64,000 bases of DNA. Origin: Dinochytrium kinnereticum. Lineage: Eukaryota; Chytridiomycota; Chytridiomycetes; Chytridiales; Chytridiaceae. Below, piece after piece: positions 30,445-42,378 of the stretch. How positions within the stretch are numbered: the first letter of the stretch is position 1; every line of letters begins with the position of its first letter. The notes beneath the pieces are model-generated. The model saw nothing but the letters and a program-made list of their open reading frames with translations. It was not told where the DNA came from and searched no databases. The stretch lies in assembly GCA_027604005.1 (NCBI GenBank), contig JADGJT010000008.1, positions 62,001 through 126,000 on the forward strand. Reading direction: 5' to 3'. The translations under genes were made by a program, and so were the position numbers.

Positions 30445-32559
30445 CTATCTAACGCCACGGAGCCGACGCGTTGCCTCGACGCCCAGCAGGTAATAGACAA
30501 TGCAGAGTCCAAAGACCACCTAAAGTTAAGAAAAGTTGTCAGCCCTCATTCTTATTTTGACCCAACATTGTAACCGAGGCATTGTACAGGGGGCTGTCGC
30601 TCTTTTCCGACATGCTGAAACGTGTCCAAAAGCCAGCCGGCGACGGGAGTTGCTACTATCTGAGGTAGAACAAGAGCGCTTTTCAAAAAAGTAAGTTACA
30701 GGGCCAAAAGGGACTAACAAAGAAAGCCACCTGTGCCAGAGAGAAATGTCCTTCGCGGCTTCGTCTTCGGAGGGTAGAACGTCCATCAACATCGCAAACT
30801 CTGTCGAAATAAATGGGCCATAACCCAATCCAAAGACTCCCGACACAACAAGTGCCACGGAGAATGTCGTTGCGATTTGCATCAAGAGACAACTCGACAC
30901 CATAAAGGCAGTCGATACGTAAATAACTATCTTTCGTCTTTTGCTAGGAATGAACAGGGCGCCGATTGGGGAAAGGACAAGCAGCGGAACAAGCGCGATA
31001 GAAACAGCTTTGGTCGAGGGCATGTTAGTAGATACACAGTCTCCAATCCAGCTTACGATGAAGAAGAAAAAAAGGTGCAGGTTAGATAGATACAAGATGA
31101 TCAACACCCACTATTGTAAAAACTGCTGTACAGTAGCAATACCCAGTTGGAAAAGAAATCTAGAAATGAAAACGAGCCTGAAATCGCTATTGGTATATAG
31201 TGGCCGAATCATATCCACAAGAAACGGCCCCCAGCTAATCGGCTTTAGAGTATGCTTCAAGTGAAGGCTTGAGCTTTCTCGTGTCGATAAAACTGTGATG
31301 GCAGCTGAAAGCAAGACAAGGCTGGACATAATGGCATACAATCCAGAGGTATCGAGATGAGAACCGGGGTTTGGAGTCCCTCCGAACATTCCGATAATGG
31401 CTCCCATAAGATAACCAGAGAGGTTCAAAAACCCCATGATTGCAGACACGGCTCCTTTTTGCTCAGGAGGGGTGACATCCGCAAGAAGACCGTTGAAGGG
31501 TACGGATGCGACTACAGTTGAACAGGTCATCAAAAGATATCCAACTGTGTACATCGTCAAGGTTGATTCCCCAGATAAGAGCATAAGAGACAAACACATC
31601 ATCAACGCTCCAATGATCATCCACGGCCGTCTCCTTCCATATCTTGACGCGAAGCGGTCATTCATAGCACCAAGAAAAACGGCAAGAAAGAGCGTCATTC
31701 CTCCGGCAATAAGACTGATGAATGAAAGCCCTTTGCCTTTATTTTCGTCACCCATGATCTCTTCAATTTGCTTTGGAACGATAACGATTGCAATCAGGAA
31801 CCAGTAAACTTGGTACCTAAGAATACAAAGCCGGATTAATCTGCATAATCTTCCATGAAAACTAAGTCCAAGATAAGGACAGAAAAGTCTAATCTCACCC
31901 AAACCAAAACGCATTAAGCTTGATCCTAGAAAAGGAAAAGAAAGGTCAAAATCATGGCGCTCGAACAGAATGGATACACACATGGTCCATCTTGTCAATT
32001 TTGGTTTCTCTTTTGCGGTGGACTCATAATCTGTTAGTTCATCTGTATCCTCGTCGTTATCTCGAGGAGAACCGTCCTCCACATGGTTAAGCAGCGCAAT
32101 GGAATCCCCCGAATCGCCAGCATTTGGATTGGACCCCAACTTTTTAAAGGTGCTCCGTGGAACCCTCTCACGGATAAAAATATCAGAAGATGATGCATTT
32201 AAGCTTCCGACGGACGACAAATCCCCAGCGGCAGACGTACTTCTCGCAAGGTCCCCATTCATCAGAACATGCCCAGAAGATGGTGACGATGATGATGGGG
32301 AAGATCTAGAGCCAAGAGGAGCAGATAGTCGGGAGCCCAAATCTCCAGATTCCACAAGGATGGGAGAGTTTTGTGAAGATGTTGCACCTTCAGGGATGGA
32401 GAAAGGGAGGACAGATAAAGATGAGGGGGGTATGCTGCTGCGATTGCCTCCTAAGGACGAAGGAGTCGTTGGCGATCGTCGGTCAAATGGCAGCAGCTCC
32501 TCATGGTCATTCTTTTTCCGCATGTTTCTCCAGTACGAGTAAGCCAACACGGCGATCAT
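30445..32559 (-). CDS. MFS transporter (GPH/SLC45-like) with disordered N-tail
   Basis: Six exons, 31982-32559, 31899-31925, 31112-31816, 30731-31051, 30567-30678 and 30445-30519, give 605 residues. The second exon is a 27-nt micro-exon encoding IKLNAFWFG. The frame continues without ATG above 32559, and the ATG at 32523 is equally possible. About 190 residues of Ser/Pro-rich tail precede the membrane domain. Twelve-helix MFS features include FGYQVYWFLIAIVIVPKQIE, the loop motif DRFASRYGRRRPWMIIG, LLADVTPPEQKGAVSAI, GYGPFISTEFAMLMDVLPSE and PQIVATPVAGWLLD. The last helix is VVFGLCIVYYLL. The family is proton-coupled sugar or solute uptake; substrate is not assignable. A fragment homologous to the fourth exon lies just upstream (32644-32735). 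Confidence 0.87.
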
Positions 32560-32643
32560 CCACGCTTCAAAAATCCAAATAAATAAATAAACACAAAAAA
32601 AAAAAGCGTTAAACCGGAAGTCACTCAAAATGTATTAACTAAA

Positions 32644-32735
32644 GTCCTTGGCGGCTTCGTCGTTGGCGGCAAGAGAACCTCCATCCAGCAGCATGGCAAA
32701 CACTGTCGAAATTAACGGCCCATAACCCAATCCCA
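32644..32735 (-). pseudogene. Relic fragment of a second MFS gene copy
   Basis: On the minus strand this stretch reads LGLGYGPLISTVFAMLLDG, SLAANDEAAKDF. The fourth exon of the MFS gene (30747-30833) reads FGLGYGPFISTEFAMLMDV, LPSEDEAAKDI. The nucleotides match closely over about 90 bp (shared ggattgggttatgg, atttcgaca, gacgaagccgc and aaggac). The relic frame ends in a stop right after AKDFS, and no other transporter segments or splice partners surround it. It is best explained as a decayed or partial tandem duplicate. Confidence 0.75.
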
Positions 32736-32951
32736 ATAACAGTATGCTTTCAACAACAGTCTGCGGGCAAAGCCATAGATATGAAGATGGACCAAACGGA
32801 GGTGTTAAAGTATGTGGTCTTTTTCGGTAGAATTGGACATTATTTGAACATCAACTACTACAACATTCACGCTCAGCTCATATCCAACTTTTGTTAAAGA
32901 ATACGACGAGCCTACTATAAATAGTATTGTACAATCAACTGACAATCAACA

Positions 32952-33802
32952 CTACACCTCAGCTGCCAATGCGACTTCAGCAGCTAGTGTTATCCTGGGA
33001 ACATGTGAAGCGGAATTACGAGCCGTAACTATTTCTGCAGCCTGAGCAACATGTGGAGCCTGCTGATGCTGCAAAAAGGCCGACGACAAAGGCGAAACAT
33101 CGGGAGGGAGCTCCTCGTCTTCCCCTGGACCATGCTGTAAGCTTAGCCCCAAAAAGAGCTCCGCTAACGTCCTGGGCCAAGATATAGCTGCATGGCTGTC
33201 CATATCATCCAGCAGTGAAGGATGAAGTATACTTTCATTAATGTTGGCTTCTTGCTCCTCGTCCTGTTCGCTCATGTCCAGAGACCGTAGCTTTATCAAC
33301 TCACTAAGTTCCCAGTTTTCTGCAGCAGGTGGTATTCCGGGGGGGTGCGACTGTCCAAGAGTTGATGAAGACACTCCAAAGGTACCAAGTAAGACATTCT
33401 CCGATGCCTGAAATGAGTTTCCATCGACAAATAAGGGCGATAGCACAACAACTGACGATACGGCATCCACGCTTGACAAGATAAAGCCTGAACCAAATTC
33501 CAAGGAGATATTGCCATCCGACCAAGGACGTTGCAGACCGGATATAATCACGGGAAACGTGCCTGCAGTGACTGTCAGGCTAAGCTCGCTCGAAAGTGAC
33601 TGTGGGATGCTGGTGATTGGCGTGTTTCTTTGCATGTTCGCCCCAATATCGCCAACTTAGGTAGCAATCGTGAGCAGCGTGCTTCGTGGCTGGAGACGGG
33701 GATCGTCAGACGAAATAGAGACGCCGTCTGGGTAAAGTGGAGCTCCTTGAAAGTATAGGCCTTTAAAACACATTCGACGCCTCCACCTCTAATTGCGGCC
33801 AT
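32952..33802 (-). CDS. Unrecognised protein, 267 residues
   Basis: I do not recognise this protein. Two exons, 33657-33802 and 32952-33609, with a 47-nt intron give 267 residues from the ATG at 33802. Without the intron the second exon could also start at the ATG at 33635 (227 residues). The N-terminal 110 residues look like alternating beta strands (GVECVLKAYTFKELHFTQTA, SLTVTAGTFPVIISGLQRP, ISLEFGSGFILSSVDAVSS). The rest is acidic and Leu-rich (LSELIKLRSLDMSEQDEEQE, WPRTLAELFLGLSLQH), with an Ala/Glu repeat at the end (TLAAEVALAAEV). It lies 73 bp upstream of the BTAF1 stop on the same strand. No membrane segment is visible. Confidence 0.6.
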
Positions 33803-33874
33803 GTTTGTTTTTTTGTCCGAAAGGTTAAATTATTTTTTTTATTTCTATTTTTGGGGAGTCCTCTCCCCTTCCTC

Positions 33875-36800
33875 TCACTTCAGATTGGAGAGGAAATCGT
33901 CCACACCCAGAGAATCGTATTGCTTCTCATCCCACAATCCATCAAGGTTCTCAAGAACTTCTTTCATGGTAGCCTTCTTGCCGGATCCATCATCATCTGC
34001 CTTCCCGACCTCCTTGCCCTTCTTCTCTTCCCCAAGTGCAAACAAGTCCAGGATCTGATCTGTATCCATGGAGGCAAGACCGGCATTATCTTGGTTGATG
34101 ATGGACGATGCGATGTTGAGCTTGAACTTTTGCAAACTAAAAAGAAACACATTATTAGTAAGGTGAAGCAAGTCTAGGAATAGTACCCCATGATCTTCTC
34201 CTCAAGCGTTCCTCTCGTAATCAACCGATAAACATTCACGACGCGCTTCTGGCCAATGCGATGGGCGCGATCCATAGCCTGAAGATCTTTCATGGGGTTC
34301 CAGTCGTGCTCTACAAATATAACAGTGTCGGCTCCCGTCAAATTCAGGCCAAGACCACCCACACTTGTAGTAAGAAGAAAAACATCGATAGATGGGTCGG
34401 CGTTGAACTTTCGAACCATATCATGCCGTTGATTCGTATCGGTCGAGCCATCCATCCGCATGTAAGTCACAGATGGCATATGGACTTTGAAAAGGTTGTG
34501 CTCGATATGGTCCAGCATTTCTTTAAGCTGCACAAACACGAGGGCTCTGTGAGGTGCAGTTGTTGCATCTGACGTGTCCAAACCAATTCCACAATCTTGC
34601 AAGATTTGTCTACACAAATGAGAAACCTCAAACAGTCACAACCTTACCTTAAGGCGGCAATCTTCGGAGCATGTTGGATGTCGTTGATATTGCTGTCCTC
34701 GAGGGCCAGTTTCCTTGAAATCTTTTCGTATTGCGGATGCTGAGGCTTCAAGACCAGGGATGGATGATTACAAAGCTTTCTCAGATACTGCAATGCCTGG
34801 AATACGTGAGTTCCTTGGGCCTGCTTCCCCCCAGAATCTCCCTTTCCAAGAGAGCTAACGTCCTCTTTCGCGACAGCGCCAGCTTGAGATTTACCAAAGT
34901 CTTCGTACAGAGCTTTCTGGACGTCGCTGAGTTCAACGTAGTAATCCTGAATGATCTTTGGAGGTAAATCGTCCAAAACATCCTCCTTCATTCGTCGCAA
35001 AAGGAATGGGAGGACTTGTTTGTGCAGCGCCTCAAGCGCTAACGCTCCTCTTTCTTGCTCCTTGCTCGAACTTTTGGCATCCCTTGAGGCCAAAATAGGC
35101 TTTCCAAATTTAGTTTGGAATTGCTGCTCTGTCCCTAAGAATCCTGGCATCAAAAAGTCAAACAAAGACCAAAGCTCTAAAACGTTATTCTGAATCGGCG
35201 TGCCCGAAAGAATCACACGCTTCATGCATTTGACTCCTTTGACCGCCTTTGTGAGTTTTGTCTTAGAATTTTTGATGATATGACCTTCATCAAGTATACA
35301 GTAATTCCACGAGAAAGCTGAAAATTCTTCGATATCGTTCCTTAGAATATCATAAGAAGTGATTACCACATCGTGTTTGCGGAAAAGACTCCTTTGCCTA
35401 ACACATTAGTAAAGCCATATTTGAAAAAAAAAAAAGTACTTCGAACGCTCTGCTGGACCTCCAGAATAGATAATTGGCTGGAGGACATCTCCTGCATATT
35501 GTATAACCTCATGCTTCCAATGGCCCGTTAACGTCGGCGGACAAACAACTAAGGAAGGGAGGTGAGCAGCGTGAGGGGCCTTTGTTCTCTTGTACTCTTC
35601 AGCCCTTAGATGATGATCTGAAGCTAGCATGCAAATGGACTGAAGTGTCTTCCCCAGCCCCATATCTTGTAAAATTCAATCAGAACGCATACTTGGATGA
35701 CGCCTAGTAAGATAGCTCCAACTTACCATCACATAATATCCCGTGCAGCCCATAGCGATTTAGGAATGCCAGCCAGCTGACTCCTTCCTTCTGATATGGC
35801 CGAAGCTCCGCCTTGATCCCCTTAGGAACCTCAAAGCTTTCAACTTTCTCACTTCCAACAAGCTGACCCATAAACTTTCTCTCTTCCTCTCTAATTTTCA
35901 GCAAAGCGGGGTCGAGACCTTCAGGATCAGGAACACCTGATTCAAGAGGGACCAGCTTTACAAGGTGCGCGAAGACCGAAGTAGATACAAATCGAACAGA
36001 TTCATCGGGATCCGACATTCTCCGCAGAACGGGAACAATGAGAAAGACAATATAAGGAAGAAGCTTCGAGTCTTCTAAAGAACTAGCGATCAAAGAAATG
36101 CATTCCGCTGCTCCTTGTCGGTTTGTAACCGATAGAGAGTCTCCAAGAAGCGGAACTATAAGCTCAATAATAGCCTGCATTGTCTTAACCGTACAGACTT
36201 GCACAACTTTACTCAATGTGTAACTAGCAGCATGCCTAACAAGAGCAAGCGGGGTCCGAAGAATAAGACATATGGGATTTAGCAAAGTGCAGAGAGTGGG
36301 GTAAAGAGACGGCGAAAGTGAGGTCGCAACCGTCGAAAGAGTCAAGAGCGCATCGATCAAGCTTTGCCCAAACAATAAATCTGTTCTGCACCGGTCCGCC
36401 GCAGTAGTATCAGCTGGTTTAAAATCTAATATTCCCGAAGTAGATAGATCCCAGAGACGAGGGGCACTATCGAAAACAGTCGAACCAAACTTAAGACAAA
36501 TGCTCTGAACTGCAGAGATGGCGCCGCGTCGCACAATCTCATGAGCGCGTTGCGCTTTCAGCGCATCTGAAATAGCTAGGTGAGCGGAATCCACTGCCGA
36601 AAGATCCGACTGGCTCATCTCTACAGCCTTCTTCTTATTGCCCTTAGGCTTCTTATCAGTTTCGGCTGATTTGTCTTGCTCTGGAAGCTTCAGGCTCAAA
36701 ATCCCTTCTACCTCCTGAACTACTGATAGGCTGCCCCAATCCGCGTCGGCAGAAAGGAAAACGATAAGATTCTTTACAATTTTGTCGTTAATTGCAGGGG

Positions 36801-39800
36801 AAGCTTGTCGCTTAATATTAATATCCAGAAGGTTCGCAACACCACCAGCACTTCTCTCCTGAAGCATTGAAGAGGCTTCAAATTTAATCGAATTCATCAA
36901 CGACCGGATGATAGGGTTTAGCTTCGGTGGTACCTTGCCAAAGCGAACCACAGCTGAAGCGGCAGTTGCAAAGTTTGACACATCCCAACGAAGCTGTTCG
37001 GTATTGTAGAGTTCAATGCCAGTCTCTATTCTTCGAATTCTTTCGTAAAGGGCTGCTTGAATGTCCGTTCCTTGTGAAGATGACTTTACAGACCGCGGCA
37101 GCACCCCAGAAATCAACTGTGGGAAAACAGTTCGGGCGAGATGTTCAGCTACTTGGAGAACAAACATCGAGCCCAAAGGATTGGGCGGGTCTGAGGCATG
37201 GATCGGATTTCCAGGAAGAGGTGGAAGCGTAGGCAAGTTATCCACACCGCATTCAAACAAGGCGTTAATACAGGCCTGGCAATCAGCTCTTATCCTCCCT
37301 AAATGCGGTATCAATTCGCTAAATAAAAGAGTAGACCCAGAGTCCGCAGAATTAAGGGACGTCACAAGGTGGTTCCAGATGAGACCTGGCAGTTCACCGC
37401 GATCGAAAAGAGGGATTACATGGTCTATTTCTTCATACCAAGAAGCAAGCTCTTCGATTACGATATGTGAGAACGTTCTGTGATAAGCAAACCCGCTATT
37501 CAAGTAACCTTCCAGGGTTTTTCGGACCATGGTTAGAACCGATGCATCAGCCACTCTAATAACTAAGGCAAGGCATCGGCCGAGGGCGGTGGCTCCCAAA
37601 ATTCTGCCTCGAAGAACAACCTCCTCATCCACCACCGTCAAATCCTGCTGTGCCATAGCTTTATCGTGAACAGAGACATTGGACCCACCAAGACCGCCAT
37701 CAGCTGTAGGATAAAGAAGAAACTTAGGTTCGAATGGAGTCCCAATCGGTGTCATCAACAAATTGAAAAGGCCAGACAACCCCTGAGTGAACATGGAGTT
37801 CAATTCAGTTTGACCCATCTTAAACATAACACCCATTAATTGCGACCAAATCTCAAGCGACAGCCGCGAAACGTCGTCCTTCTCTTCCAAAACGAAGTTT
37901 TGAAACACGAGCTGGGCAACTTCCTTCGTGAGCCAGCATGAGCAAAGACCTGATGCGTCTGCTTCGGCAACTTCCAACAAAGTTTTTAAAGTACGGAGAA
38001 CTGCCGTTTTGACAGAAGTGATCGCATGACGAAGGAAAGGGTACAATCGTGGAACCTGCACTTCTAAGGCTTTTGGTTCTAATCTCACGAAATTGATAAT
38101 TTCGGGTTTGCTGATAAGCTCTGACAAAAGATCCATAACAGACGCTGTGGCTGCTGTCAGATCATCTAGCTCTATAAGGCAATCCCATAGTGTTGAGACA
38201 ATCCGTTTGAAAACTACTTCTGGAGGGAAGAGAGAGACCAAAATATCGTTTATAGGCAGTAAAGTCGATGAGGATACAGCCCTTACGTCATCGTCATTAT
38301 CCTTCAGACTAAATCATATAAAGCATTAGAAGGGATTCAAAAAACACTAACAAATGCAGTTACAAAGTCTCGAGAATCGAGTACGCACCCGTTAAGAATT
38401 GCCCTAAGCGCTGCTGTATCAGCATGCGGGTTACTCTTATTAACTAGGACGTCACTAACAAGGTCCCGTTTCACAGCCATCCAGTACTTAAGGCCGATCA
38501 GCCCAGCATGACGCACCTCCCAGCGAACTTCACGACCATCCGTCTTACTCTTTGAGTTTGCAGTAAAGTTGCTTTTTGCAATCTCATCACCCTCCACTAA
38601 TTTAATCAAGCCCTTATCTACGACCGAAAGACAAAGTTCTCGACAGCAAAATTGCAGGACGACACCGAGAGTTTGCGCACATGTCTCTCGTACAGGGACA
38701 ACAACGTGATCTCCAACAAAGTCTGCAAATCGATCTAGGGCAAGAACGCAAAGAAGGCGGATAGAGAGATCTTCTAACCATCGCTGGTGCCTTTTCTCAT
38801 TCGAAGACACGGGAAGACCGATTAGGCGTCCAGGTCCAGATCCGTGAACTTTAAGAATCTCACGGAGTCCGATCGCAGCACCATGACGAATTTCCCATGT
38901 GAAATCGAATAGATCTAGGCAAAGCTGTTCACAGAGGCCTTCAAAAGGCCATTCATCTCCCGAGCTGAAGACACCAAGAGATACCGACAGTTCTTCCTTA
39001 ACTTTGTGCTCGATAACCATCGAATCTGGATCCTCTACCTCTTCCTTAATCTTCTTCAGAGGCTGAGTAGAAGTTTGCTGCGCCGATAGCTCAGACATCG
39101 ACTTCCTTTTCTTCATCGAAGACGAAGAAGAAAGGTCAGCGACGCGAACGCTGTATCAATCTCGTTAGGATTTGACAAAAAATTAAAACATACAAACGTA
39201 TCCTTTACTTGTTGTTTTTTTTGTTCCATTTTCATCTTCCTCTTCCTTGCGTTCCTTTCTCTTGCACTTAAGCCGCTTAAATCTTCCTCGTCATCCTTAC
39301 TAGAAGATAAGGAAAAAAATGAAAAGAGAAGAAAAATAAGGCCATGGAAACTTATTACTAGTCAAACCACGATTTTTTCCCTTTTTCTAAAAGCTGGTAA
39401 GGCAGGGAATCCTCTGCCTTTTTCGGCATCTTTTTGTTCTCCGACTTTAAGTCAGCCTCTGAGAAGAAATCCACTAAAAACGTTACAAAACGCTATGACA
39501 TAATACTAACAGTCCATGAATTCAGTGCCCAAGCCAAGCCTTTGTTTTAGCTGCTTCTTTTGTAAAGCAATTCGTTCTCTTGGATCCATACTTCCAAAAT
39601 CAATCTCGTCAAACTCCTTGCCGGCAGATGCTAACAATGGGACACCGCATTTCAAGACAGTAGAGATATCGAAAGAGTCAAATGTCAGATCGGAATCATT
39701 TTCATCCTCCATTAATGTCATGGTAGCCGAGGGTGGTGGAGGGGGTGGACTCCATTCAGGAACATTTTTTGCAATTGCGGCAATGGCATGGCCCGCAGCT

Positions 39801-40067
39801 ACCCGCGTTTCCCATGAGCGGCTTCGAAGGTGTACGAGAACCTTTCGAGATATTAGCGTTTTCAGCTCGACCCGGGATTAAATGGCTCACCCTTGCGAGA
39901 AGATTATAGAGCTCATCTGGATGTTGCCTCTGAATATCCCCAAGTTGTTGAGCGGCTGCAGATCGCACAGCCGGCGTCGATCCAGTATCAAGAAGCAGCA
40001 CGAGACGATCAAGTCTAGAAATGGGGTTTAGAGGCGGATGATGAGAGCTTGTAAACCTCGTTGCCAT
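33875..40067 (-). CDS. MOT1: BTAF1/Mot1 TBP-removing Snf2-family ATPase
   Basis: Ten exons join in phase to 1909 residues, close to yeast Mot1 (1867) and human BTAF1 (1849): 39891-40067, 39511-39841, 39359-39473, 39198-39299, 38389-39150, 35727-38308, 35440-35665, 34648-35397, 34187-34609 and 33875-34136. The N-terminus is diagnostic (SRLDRLVLLLDTGSTPAVRS, AAQQLGDIQRQHPDELYNLL). HEAT repeats follow (WPFEGLCEQLCLDLFDFTWE, then IRHGAAIGLREIL). The Snf2 ATPase occupies the C-terminal third: ELRPYQKEGVSWLAFLNRYG, Walker A DDMGLGKTLQS, Walker B DEGH in CILDEGHIIKN, VILSGTPIQNN, and the helicase C lobe (TSVGGLGLNLTGADTVIFVE, then HDWNPMKDLQAMDRAHRIGQ/K). It ends with LDGLWDEKQYDSLGVDDFLS. Mot1 dissociates TBP from DNA using ATP and acts in the nucleus. 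All key residues are present. Confidence 0.96.
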
Positions 40068-40108
40068 TCTCGTTCACAGAATGAGGAAAGATTGAAAAAA
40101 TTTCAAAG
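40068..40108. promoter_or_regulatory. 41-bp divergent spacer between MOT1 and a small gene
   Basis: Only 41 bp separate the MOT1 ATG (minus, 40067) from the ATG at 40109 (plus). Any promoter must be shared or extend into the coding regions. No TATA box is visible in the spacer. Confidence 0.5.
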
Positions 40109-40690
40109 ATGAAGGTTGCTGGCCTTGCACATTTATGCTTCATACCTGAAACTACTGAATGCTGTAAGATCACGCGTTGATTCACTGTGAAATATCTATA
40201 CCTTTTATATCATTTAGCACAGCTGGGATCCTTTCAGGGGCATGTCATTGATCTGACTCAGCAGACAACGCTTGGTGTGGTAGCGTATCCAGCAGAGAGT
40301 CCACCGCCAATACATGCATGCTGCATATCCCCCGGGAGCGAGCCGCAGTTCTTTGACGTCGTATTGCAAGATTATTACAATGGAAAGAAGGCATACATTC
40401 GAAATGTTCACCAGACGAATAGCGGGGATGCAATTGAGCTGGCGACTGCAGTCGACGAAAGAGTTGCTGAGGAGGAGGATATTCCTCAGCTTCAATTCGC
40501 GACCTCAACGTTGAAATCTGGGGAGGATGCAGTCAAACATCTGATCAAGTTGTTTTGTTCTTTTGTATGCTTTATTTATAACACCTTTGCATACAGATAT
40601 TTTCCGAGTTGTATTTCGATCCTCTCTGACCCCAGTGAAGCCGTCATTTGTATAGGCATGATGAAAGTAATAAATGCTGCATTTCAATAA
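40109..40690 (+). CDS. Unrecognised small protein, 159 residues
   Basis: I do not recognise this protein. Three exons, 40109-40163, 40218-40548 and 40597-40690, join in phase to 159 residues starting MKVAGLAHLCFIPETTE. The second intron (48 nt) keeps the frame even if retained. The sequence looks like a compact mixed alpha/beta domain (TTLGVVAYPAESPPPIHACC, PQFFDVVLQDYYNGKKAYIR, TSTLKSGEDAVKHLIK), ending GMMKVINAAFQ. It has no signal peptide and no clear membrane helix. It sits divergently next to MOT1 and 47 bp upstream of the PAAF1 ATG. Splice sites (GTAAGA..TTTAG) and open frame support a real gene. Confidence 0.6.
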
Positions 40691-40737
40691 TGAAGGGGCT
40701 AAAGCAAGGCACATTTTTTCATATTGCAATTGTCAGC

Positions 40738-42285
40738 ATGCTGTCGAACGGAACCACTGGACTACCACACTTCAACGTGCAATGGGACTTCGCCATTGAC
40801 CTGGATTCGGCCATCAAAGAGCAGAGTCAAGGATCCTCGTTTTGGCTGTCACTTTACAATTTTGATGGCAAGAAGTCATTGCATACAAAAGTAAACTGCT
40901 TTGCGAACCGTTTGGAGGTGGAAGAGCCAGTAAACCTTAAGGCAAAGATTGTTGATGAGGTTCCACTGATTTCTTTCGATGCAAGCATATTTAAATCAAT
41001 CTAGAAATCATTTCTCCTTGCCGACGCCCAGGAGGCAAGAACCCTTATCCAGTCTCCTGCAACTTCGGCCAAGCTCGCCGCTTCCGTTAGGAATTTTTTT
41101 TATTCCTTACCTAACGCCCATTCAGATCAATGATTTGAACGTATCGCCATCTGGCTCCTTGATTATTGTTGGAGGTGACGATGGACTTGCCTGTGTGTTA
41201 GATGCACAGGATTTGAGTCGTAGAATAGTATTACGTGGCCTTGTAGGAGACATATCCGTGGCCCGATTTTTCCCGTCTGGCAAGGTTGCATTGACAGCCG
41301 GACAGGATTTAACCGCAAAAGTCTGGAACTTGGAAAGCCTTGAGGTGGCCGATGATGGCCCATCCGTGAGCAAACCAGCTCAAATCCTTGCAGGCCATCA
41401 CGGAACTATTACTGACGTTGAAATGATTGATCGTGGCCGCAATATTTTTTCCTGTGCAAAAGATGGATTTGTTAGGCTGTGGGAAGTGGGGTCTGCGGCG
41501 TGCATCTGGCAAGTTTCGCCTTTCGAAAAGCTTGGGCAGAATGGACACGTTAATTCCGTTTTTATTGGCTCGCATGATTCGGCGGTTATGTCATCTGAGG
41601 GTGGGAACCCCCTGGAGTTTGGAACTGAGGGAAAATTCGTTATTGTAGGATGTGATAATGGCTTGGTATCTTTGTATGATATCAGATCACGAACGGAAAT
41701 CTTTTCCTACAAATGCAAAAGTTCGTCTGCAAACGTAACCTCTGCCTGTCTCTTGCAAAGCAAGAGTCTCGTTGGCGTGGCTATGGTCTGTTAATTATCT
41801 ATCCTATGTCTTCATACTTACGTTGTTTAAAAGGAGAGCGGTATAATTGAGATTTTCGATATGAAGACCCAACGGTGAGCATCACCTGCAATGAACGTCG
41901 ATGTTAATATGTTGGCGACAGAACCGTTCATTGCCTCCAGCGAAATGATGCAAGCATAAATAAGGTTCGATTTATGGAGAACTTGAGGAGGGGAGGACCT
42001 GAATTTTTATTTGTAAACGGTGGGTCTTGTCCCGTTCATATTCTATGCCCTAACCTTTTTCGCCTTCTTTTCATTCGCACATGCCATTAAGACGAAGGTT
42101 CCTGTCCCCTTGTTTCCTTTGATGGCAATGCCAACGCTACTGTCCGAATCGAGTTTGCTGGCGTTGATGTGGAACCGATAAAGTCTTTTGACTACACCGA
42201 GATTACCGAAGGCTTACTGGTTTACACTGGTGGTCGAGACGGAATTGTGCGTAAATATCGTACCCTCTCCAAGAACATTCCGTGA
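40738..42285 (+). CDS. PAAF1: PAAF1/Rpn14-like WD40 proteasome assembly chaperone
   Basis: Six exons, 40738-40959, 41005-41085, 41126-41785, 41834-41874, 41922-42019 and 42092-42285, give 431 residues. The WD40 propeller matches PAAF1: INDLNVSPSGSLIIVGGDDG, VLRGLVGDISVARFFPSGKV/ALTAGQDLTAKVWNLES, ILAGHHGTITDVEMIDRGRN, KDGFVRLWEVGSAACIW, ending TEGLLVYTGGRDGIVRKYRT. The RFFPSG and DRGRN segments and the GRDGIVRKY end are also found in animal PAAF1. The family binds the Rpt ATPases and chaperones 19S base assembly in the cytosol and nucleus. Introns are 40-72 nt. An in-frame ATG at 40690 would add 16 residues. A proteasome alpha subunit and HYPK lie within 4 kb downstream. Confidence 0.9.
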
Positions 42286-42378
42286 GAAAGCGTGGGAATC
42301 TATTGCTGAAAATAGATAAAATAAATAATTCATTATCTCGCGCAGCTCGCACGCCTGGCGTTCAGTACTGACGCAACC

